In this document: one piece after another, positions 8,644-15,525 of the stretch | How positions within the stretch are numbered: position 1 is the first letter of the stretch | How the letters are laid out: each line of letters begins with the position of its first letter | DNA from: a virus | Strand: one strand, 5' to 3' | DNA length: 24,595 bases | IMG/VR virus record: IMGVR_UViG_3300037468_000088 | Span: 1 to 24,595 of that record | Notes under the pieces: model-generated | Databases searched by the model: none | What the model saw: only the letters and a program-made list of their open reading frames with translations | What the model was told of the DNA's origin: nothing | Translations under genes and position numbers: made by a program

Positions 8644-9036
8644 CTACGAGCCGACCGGGTCGGCGTAATGGATTGCTACTTGCCACATCCGACGATACAG
8701 GCCGAAGTCCGGCTCGTGGTCGTCAAGCGCGATGGAGACGAAACACGACCCGATGCGATACTCGCCCCAGTCCCCACGGAAGCCGTCGATGACCTCCAGG
8801 AGTTCAGACGCGAGGTCCATCGCCTCGTCGGCGTCCGCAGCCCAGCAGTCGAACTGATAGGACACCTCTCGGTCGGTCGCCCCGGCATGAGAGTAATGCG
8901 ACACGGGTCCAGCGACAAGCGCATACGTCACCGCCGGGAGTTCTCCCTCCTGGGGTCGCTTGCCCATCGGGTAGATGCGCTCCCCGACCGACAGGAGGTC
9001 GGAGAGGAAGTCGAACATCGCGGACTCTAGGCTCAT
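8644..9036 (-). CDS. Tail terminator / tail completion protein (DUF3168-like)
   Basis: The 130-residue product starts at an ATG overlapping the stop of the upstream gene (ATGA). The sequence runs from an N-terminal helix (MFDFLSDLLSVGERIYP) through a short strand with PAVTYALVAGPVS, then SYQFDCWAADADEAMDLASELLEVI, and ends in a beta strand with MWQVAIHYADP. That helix-strand-helix pattern, with a 'Y.Fdcwa.d...A..la..l' core, is the pattern of the DUF3168/gp17 tail-completion family. The protein should cap the tail tube and join it to the head. Position just before the tail tube supports this. Confidence 0.85.
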   Translation of the reverse strand: MSLESAMFDFLSDLLSVGERIYPMGKRPQEGELPAVTYALVAGPVSHYSHAGATDREVSYQFDCWAADADEAMDLASELLEVIDGFRGDWGEYRIGSCFVSIALDDHEPDFGLYRRMWQVAIHYADPVGS

Positions 9037-9446
9037 GTGGTCGGCTTCCTTCTGCGTGACCTACGTCCCTTTATCACCGCTGTCAGGGGTACCCCTGCCG
9101 CCTCCAGCGCTTCGCCGCGCCCCGCCTCCTGGGCCGGTCGGGCGGACGGCTGGGCCGTTATCTCGTGGTCGCCGAACTCCAGGCGCTTTGCGTAGAGCAC
9201 CGGTTGCTCATCCCTGGGCAGAGAGCCCAGCCAGGAGATACCCACCGCAGCGCCCTTCGTGGGCAGCCATGTCGTCACGAGGGAGGACTGGTAGTTCGCG
9301 TCCAGGACAGGAACGAGTTGCCTCCAGAACTTCAGGTAGACCTTCGCTGCCTCCATCGCTGCCGGGTCCTCGGCCATCTCCAGGTCCTTCGCCACGCGCT
9401 GCACCTCGGCGTTGAGTTCCTTGAGACCCAGGACGGTCGATGGCAT
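9033..9446 (-). CDS. HK97 gp10-like head-tail joining protein
   Basis: I start the gene at the ATG at 9446, which overlaps the stop of the head-closure gene by one base; the open frame extends to 9692 but that part overlaps another gene. The 137-residue product begins MPSTVLGLKELNAEVQRVAK, a helical opening typical of HK97-gp10-like minor proteins ('gl.eL...l..l...'), followed by a segment with AMEAAKVYLKFWRQLVPVLD. The tail end is strongly basic (IKGRRSRRRKPTT). The family sits between head closure and tail terminator in many siphophages, as here. Its exact place in the virion is less settled than that of its neighbours. Confidence 0.82.
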   Translation of the reverse strand: MPSTVLGLKELNAEVQRVAKDLEMAEDPAAMEAAKVYLKFWRQLVPVLDANYQSSLVTTWLPTKGAAVGISWLGSLPRDEQPVLYAKRLEFGDHEITAQPSARPAQEAGRGEALEAAGVPLTAVIKGRRSRRRKPTT

Positions 9447-9766
9447 CAGGGGGTCACCTTGACGGTCTGGAGGACGGTCGTCGGAGTCCCGAACGGAGGC
9501 GGCTGGAGGACGTGTCGGATGTCGTAGTAATCGGCCCCGACGACGACCCGCATCCGTGGGCGAAGCGATGGTTGAGCGCCGCGCAACTGGACCTCGTAGG
9601 CGTCCTCCTCCGGGGTGAACCACTGCTCCTGACCCTCGCTCACGGCGAGAGGAAGGACGCGAGCCTCCACGTTGGAAGCGGCGTCGAACCACGTGAAACG
9701 AGTGTTCCCGGTAGGTGTCCGAACCTCCGTTCGGTCCTGGATGGTCACGCGAGTCCAGTAACTCAC
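9446..9766 (-). CDS. Head closure / head-tail adaptor (SPP1 gp16-like)
   Basis: The 106-residue product starts at a GTG at 9766 (GTGA overlap with the upstream stop). A GGGGAGG run touches the start codon, closer than usual for a ribosome site, so translational coupling probably matters. The sequence opens with MSYWTRVTIQDRTEVRTP and contains ARVLPLAVSEGQEQW, then RMRVVVGADYYDIRHVLQPP. A small beta barrel with a '.d....ytI..v.' strand near the end is what the head-tail joining family shows. It plugs the portal-connector channel after DNA packaging. The preceding connector gene is about 7 kb upstream in this window rather than adjacent. Confidence 0.85.
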   Translation of the reverse strand: MSYWTRVTIQDRTEVRTPTGNTRFTWFDAASNVEARVLPLAVSEGQEQWFTPEEDAYEVQLRGAQPSLRPRMRVVVGADYYDIRHVLQPPPFGTPTTVLQTVKVTP

Positions 9767-9924
9767 CTCCCCGTACCCGCGTCAGGAACGAGGTCTGGTG
9801 AGGCGGCGTTCGCCAAGACGATAAGAGATACCCACCCGGAGCGGAAGTGGCCGCTAACGGGACTGGCCGTTCGCCCGCCAGGAACGATGCGTAGTCCGTT
9901 CACCATGTCAGTTGGTGTCCCCAT
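9763..9924 (-). CDS. Small 53-residue protein, function unknown
   Basis: An ATG at 9924 is preceded by an excellent ribosome site (GAGGGGG, four bases of spacer), and the stop at 9763 is coupled to the head-closure start. The gene overlaps the end of the GT-B-like gene by 17 bases. The product begins MGTPTDMVNGLRIVPGGRT and ends in GTGR, with one hydrophobic stretch (WVSLIVLANAA). The open frame runs back to 10017 but that part lies inside the neighbour. Location and coupling suggest a small head-tail or host-interaction protein; no family was recognised. Confidence 0.65.
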   Translation of the reverse strand: MGTPTDMVNGLRIVPGGRTASPVSGHFRSGWVSLIVLANAASPDLVPDAGTGR

Positions 9925-10891
9925 ACAACCCCCTCGTTTCGGACCACTCAGCGACGAGTGTAGCGGCAGTGAGTGCGCCGTCAACGGACGGGATGACGGC
10001 GTCGCAGACGTCCTCACGGTGCCGTTTCTCCGCCTCCGATTCCGCTCCGGACAGCAGTCGGTCGGCCAGTTCCATCAGTTCCTGGGGTCCGTCGACTGCC
10101 GCCGGAATGTGTGACCAGAACCGTAGCCCATGCGTCACTTCGCGCCGGAACCACGGCGCATTGAGCGCGATGACCGGACGGCTCCGACCCATCTCCCACA
10201 GCGTGGATGAGTTGTCCACGGCGTAGACGGTGGCCGCTCGGGCGGCGTCTCGGACGTCCTCCAGGAACGGGATACCGAAGCGGGAGGACACCGAGCGGAC
10301 CATCCCGACAGCCCGTGGGTGGGCGTGGAGCGCGACCGGGAACCGCTGCGCCAGGAGCGGCAACACGTCGAGGTAGTGGGCCAGGGCCGACCGCTGCTCC
10401 GGGATGGCCCCGGACCAATGGAAGGACACGACGAGGAGGGGCAGGCGCGGGTCCTCGGGAGGGGTGAGGACCCGCGTCGCCCCGATGACGTGGACGGGGA
10501 CGGATGGGTACCGCTCCCTCCACATCTCGGCGGCATAGCCGTTGGGCGCGAGGATGATGCCCACCCCATCGCGCCCGTCCCCTCCCGCGTATGCCGCGCT
10601 CCGCCGGGTCCTCGGGTCACCCGCATAGGACTGACCGCACCCATGCTCCATGTACGCCAGCGCCGGTGCCTTTCTCCTCCTGGCGCTGGCGTGGTCCTTC
10701 ATGGAGGCCGTCAGCGTGGGCCGCTGCAGCCTCCCCTCCGGGACCTCCGCCCGGACTCCCATCCCATCCAGGGCAGGGAGGAGGCGGCGGTCTGTGACGT
10801 AGAACGTTCCACGTGGAACGTTCGTGGCGAGATAGACCGGGACGAGGTGATGGGCGTACTGGACCTCCGAAACGAGGCAGTCGAACGGCAT
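9908..10891 (-). CDS. GT-B-type transferase resembling CDP-glycerol glycerophosphotransferases
   Basis: The 327-residue product starts at the first ATG after an in-frame stop, behind an 88-bp gap. The sequence contains MEHGCGQSY (residues 81-89), VVSFHWSG (near 155), HAHPR (189-193) and, near the C-terminus, DNSSTLWEMG followed by RPVIALNAPWFR (about 226-250). That pattern, a His-Gly turn, a HxHP motif and a D-SS-xx-E segment before P-V-x-L, is the nucleotide-binding half of GT-B enzymes such as CDP-glycerol:poly(glycerophosphate) transferases. The substrate is unknown. Next to a SAM methyltransferase and a GT2/GT32 fusion, the best reading is a virion-protein or cell-surface glycan enzyme. 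No signal peptide or membrane helix is seen, so it should be cytoplasmic. Confidence 0.65.
   Translation of the reverse strand: MPFDCLVSEVQYAHHLVPVYLATNVPRGTFYVTDRRLLPALDGMGVRAEVPEGRLQRPTLTASMKDHASARRRKAPALAYMEHGCGQSYAGDPRTRRSAAYAGGDGRDGVGIILAPNGYAAEMWRERYPSVPVHVIGATRVLTPPEDPRLPLLVVSFHWSGAIPEQRSALAHYLDVLPLLAQRFPVALHAHPRAVGMVRSVSSRFGIPFLEDVRDAARAATVYAVDNSSTLWEMGRSRPVIALNAPWFRREVTHGLRFWSHIPAAVDGPQELMELADRLLSGAESEAEKRHREDVCDAVIPSVDGALTAATLVAEWSETRGLYGDTN
10802..10823. promoter_or_regulatory. parS-like perfect palindrome
   Basis: This is a perfect 22-bp palindrome. Its inner 14 bases, GTTCCACGTGGAAC (10806-10819), match every fixed position of the corresponding part of the bacterial parS consensus TGTTNCACGTGNAACA; only the outermost T/A pair of that 16-mer is replaced (C/G). 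It lies inside the GT-B-like gene and encodes residues around NVPRGTF. ParB-family proteins with an HTH domain bind such sites; binding here is inferred. Confidence 0.65.
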
Positions 10892-10979
10892 ATCAAGGAT
10901 GCCCGTCGCTACTCATCGCCAAACCCGGAGTGATAGATGGACCCGGAATGTGATGAGAACGGCCCGTGGTGGCGGGGAC

Positions 10980-11594
10980 TCACGGCGTCAGTCTCCAGAC
11001 GCCCAACCACTTCGCCCTATCCCGGAGGACAGAACCGGTGTCGTAGTCCCAGCCATCCGGCTGTCTCCGGGAGGGAGAGGGAAGGTCGAACGGCGGCGCT
11101 GTGAGGTCCGGGGAGTAGCAACCGCCCGTCTGGATGTCGGTGTTCAGCGGGTCGTGGTGCCGCTCGGATGGAGCGGTGTAAGTGGACGCGATGAGCCACC
11201 TTGCGTCGCTCCCAGCGATGGCCCGGATGAGCGCCTTGCCATCTCGGAACGAGAGGTGCTGGAGGACGTCCCGAACGAACACGACGCCCCATCGTCCAGG
11301 CGGCAGTCCGTCCCGTGCATCCCACACCGCGTACTTGCGGTCAGGGTGGAACGAGCGGGCGCGCTCGATAGCCGTCGGGGATACGTCGATGCCCGTGTAG
11401 TCGGGGAGGTCAGGCATCCACAGGTTATCCCCACAGCCGACATCCAGGACGCTGCGGATACCGAGTTCGTCGATGGTGTGCACGAGCCAATCGGAGATGC
11501 GCCGCGTTGGAGCAAGGCCGCTCCCTGGACCCGACAGCGACTCCTTGCCGTTCCAGCCGTTGCGCTGGTAGATACCTTCGAACACCTCAGTCAT
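10980..11594 (-). CDS. SAM-dependent class I methyltransferase
   Basis: I use the ATG at 11594, which overlaps the stop of the fused glycosyltransferase (ATGA). The 204-residue product has a clear Rossmann methyltransferase core: SVLDVGCGD (motif I, about residues 48-56), YTGIDVSPTAIERA (motif II region, about 66-78) and FVRDVLQHLS near 105-114. The N-terminal stretch with GPGSGLAPTRRISDWL is shared by a group of phage/bacterial methyltransferases found in sugar-modifying clusters. It may methylate a glycan added by the neighbouring transferases or a small molecule; protein or DNA methylation is not excluded. It lacks a DNA-methylase DPPY/NPPY-type motif. Confidence 0.82.
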   Translation of the reverse strand: MTEVFEGIYQRNGWNGKESLSGPGSGLAPTRRISDWLVHTIDELGIRSVLDVGCGDNLWMPDLPDYTGIDVSPTAIERARSFHPDRKYAVWDARDGLPPGRWGVVFVRDVLQHLSFRDGKALIRAIAGSDARWLIASTYTAPSERHHDPLNTDIQTGGCYSPDLTAPPFDLPSPSRRQPDGWDYDTGSVLRDRAKWLGVWRLTP

Positions 11595-12919
11595 GCGGGT
11601 ACCTTCCTCCGCTCCTCCGGGAGCCACGAGCCCCAATAGTGATGCCGAGCGAACTCCCAGGGAGATGCCGGCGCGCTCATCTTCCTGTCGCGCTCCGGGT
11701 CGCGGTAATGGACCGCATAGAACGCGGACGGCGGGAGGAGGAGGACGTCGGTACGACCGGTCAGCACCTTCGTCGTCGCTCCTGGTCCTGCGTCCCACAC
11801 GGACCGCTTCATGGAGCGCAGGGCCAGCGTCAGCATCTCGCTGATGAGTGGGTGTCCAGGACGTGCGCCGATGACGGCATTGGGTACGACTTGCTCGTCC
11901 TCCCACGCCGCGAACACCTGTGCCGACAGCAGCGGCTCAAGTGACCGGAAGGGCTCCATATCCTGGTCGACGTAGACGCCACCCCAGCGCAGCAGCGCCT
12001 CTAATCGCACGAGGTCTGCCAGTTGCGCCCCACATGACACCTTGCTCCAGGACGGAGCGGTCAGCGGCCATTCCGCCGGGTCCAGCGGGTCGCGGTGGGT
12101 GAGCAGTTGCCACGAGGGATGGAGAGTGGCGAACCGACCCCACCATACCTCGGCGGTCGCGTTGATGTGGGCCGGGACCACGCGATGCAGGATGCGCGGG
12201 ATGCTCTCGGTTGGAAGGGCGGCGACCTCTCGGCCCTCGACCACGAGCCGCTGGATGGTGGCCCGGTCGGCGGCGCTGTAACTCCACGCCTGCTCGTACA
12301 GGTGCAGGCGTGCCATGTTCCGGCGATGGGATGGGCTACCGTGCTTCTCACCCTTCGGGCTGTCGTGGTAGAGGTGCCATACCTCGCCAGGAAGCCGCTC
12401 CAACTTCCGGCCCGCGATGACCTCACAGGCCACAGCGAACGCGCTGTCCTCCATGCCCCAGCCCTGGAACCCCTCGTCGAACCCACCGATGTCATCCCAC
12501 AGCGTGCGCGGGATGACGATGACGGATGAGTGCTGGTCGCGGAACTGCCGAGCGATGTAGCCCTTCCACGAGCCACGGTCGCCGGCGAGGATGCGCTTGG
12601 TCCCGTGGCCGTTGAGGTTGTAGCGCACAGAGAACGGGACGACCATCTGCCCCGTCTCGACGGCGATGGGGATTGCCTGTCGGACTCTCGCTGGCTCGGT
12701 CAGGACATCGCTGTCGATGAGAACGGCGACGTCCCACTCCCCCGCGAGCCGGGATGCCTCGTTGACGGCGGCGCTCCGGTTGAACAGGCCGATGTCGTGG
12801 TGGCCTTCGTAGATGGGCCAATCCGGGAACTGCTCGCGCCACCACGGCTTGCAGAAGTCCCACAGCGCGTCCCTGTCAGGGAAGCCCGCCCGACGCGGCA
12901 CCAGGATGACGATGTTCAC
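11591..12919 (-). CDS. Two-domain glycosyltransferase (GT2/galactosyltransferase-like plus GT32-like)
   Basis: I start at the GTG at 12919, coupled to the stop of the upstream gene (GTGA); the product is 442 residues. The N-terminal domain (about 1-220) is a GT-A fold with a DSD metal site (69-71) and GGFDEGFQGWGMED (145-158), the acceptor/catalytic motif of the GT2/Glyco_transf_7C group. The C-terminal domain (about 235-440) is GT32-like: IPRILHRVV (240-248), then WGGVYVDQDMEPFRSLE with the DQD site at 318-320. Two complete transferase active sites in one chain suggest sequential sugar addition to one acceptor. The gene follows three large fibre-like proteins and precedes the methyltransferase. 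The sugars and the acceptor are unknown. Confidence 0.85.
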   Translation of the reverse strand: MNIVILVPRRAGFPDRDALWDFCKPWWREQFPDWPIYEGHHDIGLFNRSAAVNEASRLAGEWDVAVLIDSDVLTEPARVRQAIPIAVETGQMVVPFSVRYNLNGHGTKRILAGDRGSWKGYIARQFRDQHSSVIVIPRTLWDDIGGFDEGFQGWGMEDSAFAVACEVIAGRKLERLPGEVWHLYHDSPKGEKHGSPSHRRNMARLHLYEQAWSYSAADRATIQRLVVEGREVAALPTESIPRILHRVVPAHINATAEVWWGRFATLHPSWQLLTHRDPLDPAEWPLTAPSWSKVSCGAQLADLVRLEALLRWGGVYVDQDMEPFRSLEPLLSAQVFAAWEDEQVVPNAVIGARPGHPLISEMLTLALRSMKRSVWDAGPGATTKVLTGRTDVLLLPPSAFYAVHYRDPERDRKMSAPASPWEFARHHYWGSWLPEERRKVPA

Positions 12920-13266
12920 GAACCGCTGTCCCTCGTCACGTCGGCCTTGACCATGAACACACCCTCGTCCACGGTCCACACGGAGTCACCCAGCAGCACC
13001 TCGAGGTCGAACCGATAGTCGCCCAGGAGGTCGCTCGTATCCGCCGGTGCTAGGTCCATGTCGAGCAGGCCGTCAACCGGGTCGCCGTAGGCCGATAGCG
13101 CATCGCTCGGTCCCTCTACGACAAGGACCGCATCCTCGTCATCCACGTTGCGTCGAACGGTGAATGTGGCGAGGAAGTTGGTGAGGTCGAGCGGCGCACT
13201 GGCGCTATCGACACAGGTGAACCGGAAGGGGTTGGAGTCCCCTCGCTTGGCGCGGAGCGTGCTCAT
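12916..13266 (-). CDS. BppU-N-like / small beta-sandwich virion protein
   Basis: The ATG at 13266 overlaps the stop of the repeat protein (ATGA), giving 116 residues. The pattern RGDSNPFRFTCVDSASAPLDLT near the N-terminus (given here in part: RGDSNPFRF and APLDLTNF), a central strand ATFTVRR, and a C-terminal DYRFDLEV...VWTVDEGVFMVKADVT match the outline of the BppU N-terminal domain family, in which 'rgD..f.....d....pvDLtg' opens and 'G.Y.yDl.v.d.......G.f.v..DvT' closes the fold. In lactococcal phages such domains attach receptor-binding proteins to the virion. Here the gene lies between the 20-residue repeat protein and the glycosyltransferase, so it may anchor a surface fibre. The assignment is by pattern only. 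Confidence 0.65.
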   Translation of the reverse strand: MSTLRAKRGDSNPFRFTCVDSASAPLDLTNFLATFTVRRNVDDEDAVLVVEGPSDALSAYGDPVDGLLDMDLAPADTSDLLGDYRFDLEVLLGDSVWTVDEGVFMVKADVTRDSGS

Positions 13267-14438
13267 CGTGACCTCCCTGACGCGGATGGGTGCCGACTGC
13301 TGACGGTAGCGGATGCGCCCTTGGTCATGGCGGTCGCCCTGGGCTTGGCGCTCGTCATGCTCGCGGCTGGACGGAGCCCGCGGGCGTAGGCGCTCGGATG
13401 GAGCGAGGAGGCAGTCGCGCTCGCGCTGTCCGGGAGGTTGACCCACAGTCGGGCCACGCCACCCCCCGTCGCCAGGATGGACGCCCAGCGCATCGTCGTC
13501 TGCTGGAGGAGAGCCGAGCCGCCTCCGGTCCCGACGAGAGCGTTGCCATGTGCCCCGGTCCAGGAGATAGAGGAGATGCCACCCCCCGTCGCGCCCAGGG
13601 ATGCCCGCCTGCCGCCGATGCCCGTCGTGACGACGATGCCGCCACCAGTCGAGGTTACCGATGAGCGGCGACCAGAACGGCTCGTGACGACGGCGACTCC
13701 GCCTCCAGTCGCGGATACCGTCCCCTCGGCATGGGGAACGTCCCCGCCGATGGCGTAGGAGATGACCGCGATGCCTCCGCCGGTCGCTGCGAGTGAGGAG
13801 GCTCGGGTGGTGGTGTGGGTCGTCGTTGCCGTGCCGCTGCCGGTGGCCGTGACAGCGGAGCGCCGTCCTGCGCTCCGGAGGAGAACGGAGGTGCCTCCTC
13901 CTGTGGCCGTGATGGTGCCGCTTCGGGAGGGCGCCGAGGCCAGGGTCGCCGCGCCGCTGGCGGTCGCGGAGATGGAGGAAGCGCGGTCGCTCCGAGCGGT
14001 GACGACCGCGCTTCCTCCGCCTGTCGCCGTGACCGCTGATGCGCCCTGCTTCCTGGAGGAGAGGGCAGCCGTGCCGCTGGCGGTCGCCGTGACCGCTGAT
14101 GCCCCTCCCTTCCTGGAGGAGAGGACCGCGCTACCGCTGCCGGTGGCGGTGATGGCAGCGCGGCCCACACGACCGGAGGCCACCGTCGCCACGCCGCCGC
14201 CGGTCGCGGTCAGGGTGGCGGTATGCACCCCCGCACTCGTGAGAACGGCAACACCACCACCCGTCGTGGAGAGCGCGCCCTGCCCGTTCTTCTGTTGCGT
14301 GATGACCGCGACACCACCACCAGTTGCGGTCAGGGTGGCAGTGACGCCACCGGACCCGCTATCGGCGTCATGCCACCAGTGGTCCCACGCTTGCCCGCGT
14401 AGGTCGAAGTCACCCCACTTGGCGTTCAGGCGGGCCAT
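13263..14438 (-). CDS. Repeat-built fibre-like protein, fifteen 20-residue repeats
   Basis: The 391-residue product starts at the ATG at 14438, four bases after the upstream stop. The first 30 residues (MARLNAKWGDFDLRGQAWDHWW and on) contain several Trp and likely form an attachment cap. Residues 32-333 are fifteen tandem repeats of about 20 residues with consensus R-A-S-(A/S)-(V/I/L)-T-A-T-G-G-G-x-A-V-(V/L)-T plus four variable residues. The last 58 residues are Ser/Ala/Arg-rich and basic. The period, the small residues and the Gly-Gly-Gly turns suggest a beta-solenoid or beta-spiral shaft, and the many Ser and Thr offer O-glycosylation sites. No enzyme motif is present. I do not know a named family; a virion-surface fibre is inferred from composition and neighbours. 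Confidence 0.75.
   Translation of the reverse strand: MARLNAKWGDFDLRGQAWDHWWHDADSGSGGVTATLTATGGGVAVITQQKNGQGALSTTGGGVAVLTSAGVHTATLTATGGGVATVASGRVGRAAITATGSGSAVLSSRKGGASAVTATASGTAALSSRKQGASAVTATGGGSAVVTARSDRASSISATASGAATLASAPSRSGTITATGGGTSVLLRSAGRRSAVTATGSGTATTTHTTTRASSLAATGGGIAVISYAIGGDVPHAEGTVSATGGGVAVVTSRSGRRSSVTSTGGGIVVTTGIGGRRASLGATGGGISSISWTGAHGNALVGTGGGSALLQQTTMRWASILATGGGVARLWVNLPDSASATASSLHPSAYARGLRPAASMTSAKPRATAMTKGASATVSSRHPSASGRSR
13440..14345 (-). repeat. Fifteen tandem repeats of about 60 bp
   Basis: The DNA period is about 60 bp in step with the 20-residue protein repeat. Some units stay nearly identical: GTCGCCGTGACCGCTGAT recurs exactly 60 bp apart at 14023-14040 and 14083-14100 (plus-strand reading), each followed by a CTTCCTGGAGGAGAG block. 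Others have diverged, so expansion looks both old and recent. Confidence 0.85.
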
Positions 14439-14442
14439 GCCG

Positions 14443-15525
14443 CTACCCGATGAACTCGATGACCATGACGATGCCCGTCATCCCGGCCCCGCCAGCCACG
14501 CCGGTCGCCGTGGTCAGGTCGTGCCCGCCAGCACCGCCAGCACCGTAGGCGAGGCCAGCGCCACCGGCAGCCGTCGCGTCGGTCGTGAGGCTCGCCTGAG
14601 CAGCGGCGTTCGCACGCCCTCCGTCGCCCCAGAACGAGGCCCCGCCCCTGCCGCTGTGCGCCCACACGAGGTCGGTCGTGCCGTCGATGGAGCCAGCGAT
14701 ACCGGGCTGACCCGAACCTCCGGTGACGTTGACGATGCCGCCAGTCGGAACCCCACCGAGCCCACCGGCTGTCGTCTGCGCGTCCTGCGTGGTCGAACCC
14801 GAGCCGGTGCCCAGCGCACCGCCCGTGCCAACGAGGTCGGTCGTGTTCCACGTCGTATTGCCGCCCGCGGTGCCGTTGCCGCCCGCGTTGCTCCCAGCGG
14901 ACCCGGCAGAGCCGACGCTGAACGCCTTGGACGTCCCGACCTGTGCGGCGGTGTAGAAGCCGATGGCCGTGCCACCCGCACCGCCACCTCCACCAACACC
15001 CACGTCGGCAGAGCCGCCCGCGGAGGTGTCCGCCCCTCCTCCTCCTCCGCCTCCACCCGTGGCGACGACGATGCACGCCTTCATGCCCGCTGTCGGGGTA
15101 TAGGTGCCCGCGCCCGCGTTGATGAACCGCTGCACCTCGATGCGCTGGAACGCCAGTCGCTTGACCACCTTGCCGTCGCTGCTGTAGATGCGCCAGCCGT
15201 TCTCGTAGATGGCGCAGCCGCCCTTCGGCAGCGTGATGACCGGCGTGATGGCGTTCGCTGCAGCGGTGCCGCCGACGAACAACTGGAACGTCGAGGCGTT
15301 GGCGGCGTCCGTGTTGACGACAGAGATGGACTTCACCATCGTCGGGCCGTCTGCTGTCGCGGTGTAGATGGTCGCCGCTGCCGCTGCGAGTTGCTGCTGG
15401 TCGCGGGTGAACGTCTCCGCTCCGGTCGAGGTGTTCAGTTCCAGGAGATGCAGCGTGCAAGTGACTTCGTTCGCCCCGCTCGGAGCGGACCCGGCGATGG
15501 TGTCACTCGCCGGTATGACAATCAT
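14443..15525 (-). CDS. Glycine-rich fibre-like protein, paralogue 2
   Basis: The 360-residue product starts at the ATG at 15525, which overlaps the stop of its paralogue (TGATG). Residues 1-145 form a beta-rich head with TIAGSAPSGANEVTC, ATIYTATADGPT and FQLFVGGTAAANAITPV. From about residue 155 to the end the chain is glycine-rich: an unbroken Gly8 run, VGVGGGGGAGG, then scattered GG-x-GG turns, closing with GMTGIVMVIEFIG. This recalls the polyglycine-helix (PGII) tip domains of phage adhesins and the glycine-rich C-termini of many tail fibres, which end in a hydrophobic VxVIE strand. It is closely similar to the upstream gene except around residues 105-135, where the two differ. It may be a surface adhesin or head/neck fibre. 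Confidence 0.75.
   Translation of the reverse strand: MIVIPASDTIAGSAPSGANEVTCTLHLLELNTSTGAETFTRDQQQLAAAAATIYTATADGPTMVKSISVVNTDAANASTFQLFVGGTAAANAITPVITLPKGGCAIYENGWRIYSSDGKVVKRLAFQRIEVQRFINAGAGTYTPTAGMKACIVVATGGGGGGGGADTSAGGSADVGVGGGGGAGGTAIGFYTAAQVGTSKAFSVGSAGSAGSNAGGNGTAGGNTTWNTTDLVGTGGALGTGSGSTTQDAQTTAGGLGGVPTGGIVNVTGGSGQPGIAGSIDGTTDLVWAHSGRGGASFWGDGGRANAAAQASLTTDATAAGGAGLAYGAGGAGGHDLTTATGVAGGAGMTGIVMVIEFIG

Noticed and set aside
9447-9692. N-terminal extension of the gp10-like gene to 9692
   Set aside because: The added 82 residues are Arg-rich shadow sequence overlapping the head-closure gene; the ATG at 9446 couples to that gene's stop.
13440-14345. Regular 60-bp repeats that could be taken for a CRISPR array
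   Set aside because: The repeats are in phase with a protein-coding 20-residue period, there are no unrelated spacers between identical repeats, and no cas genes are present.
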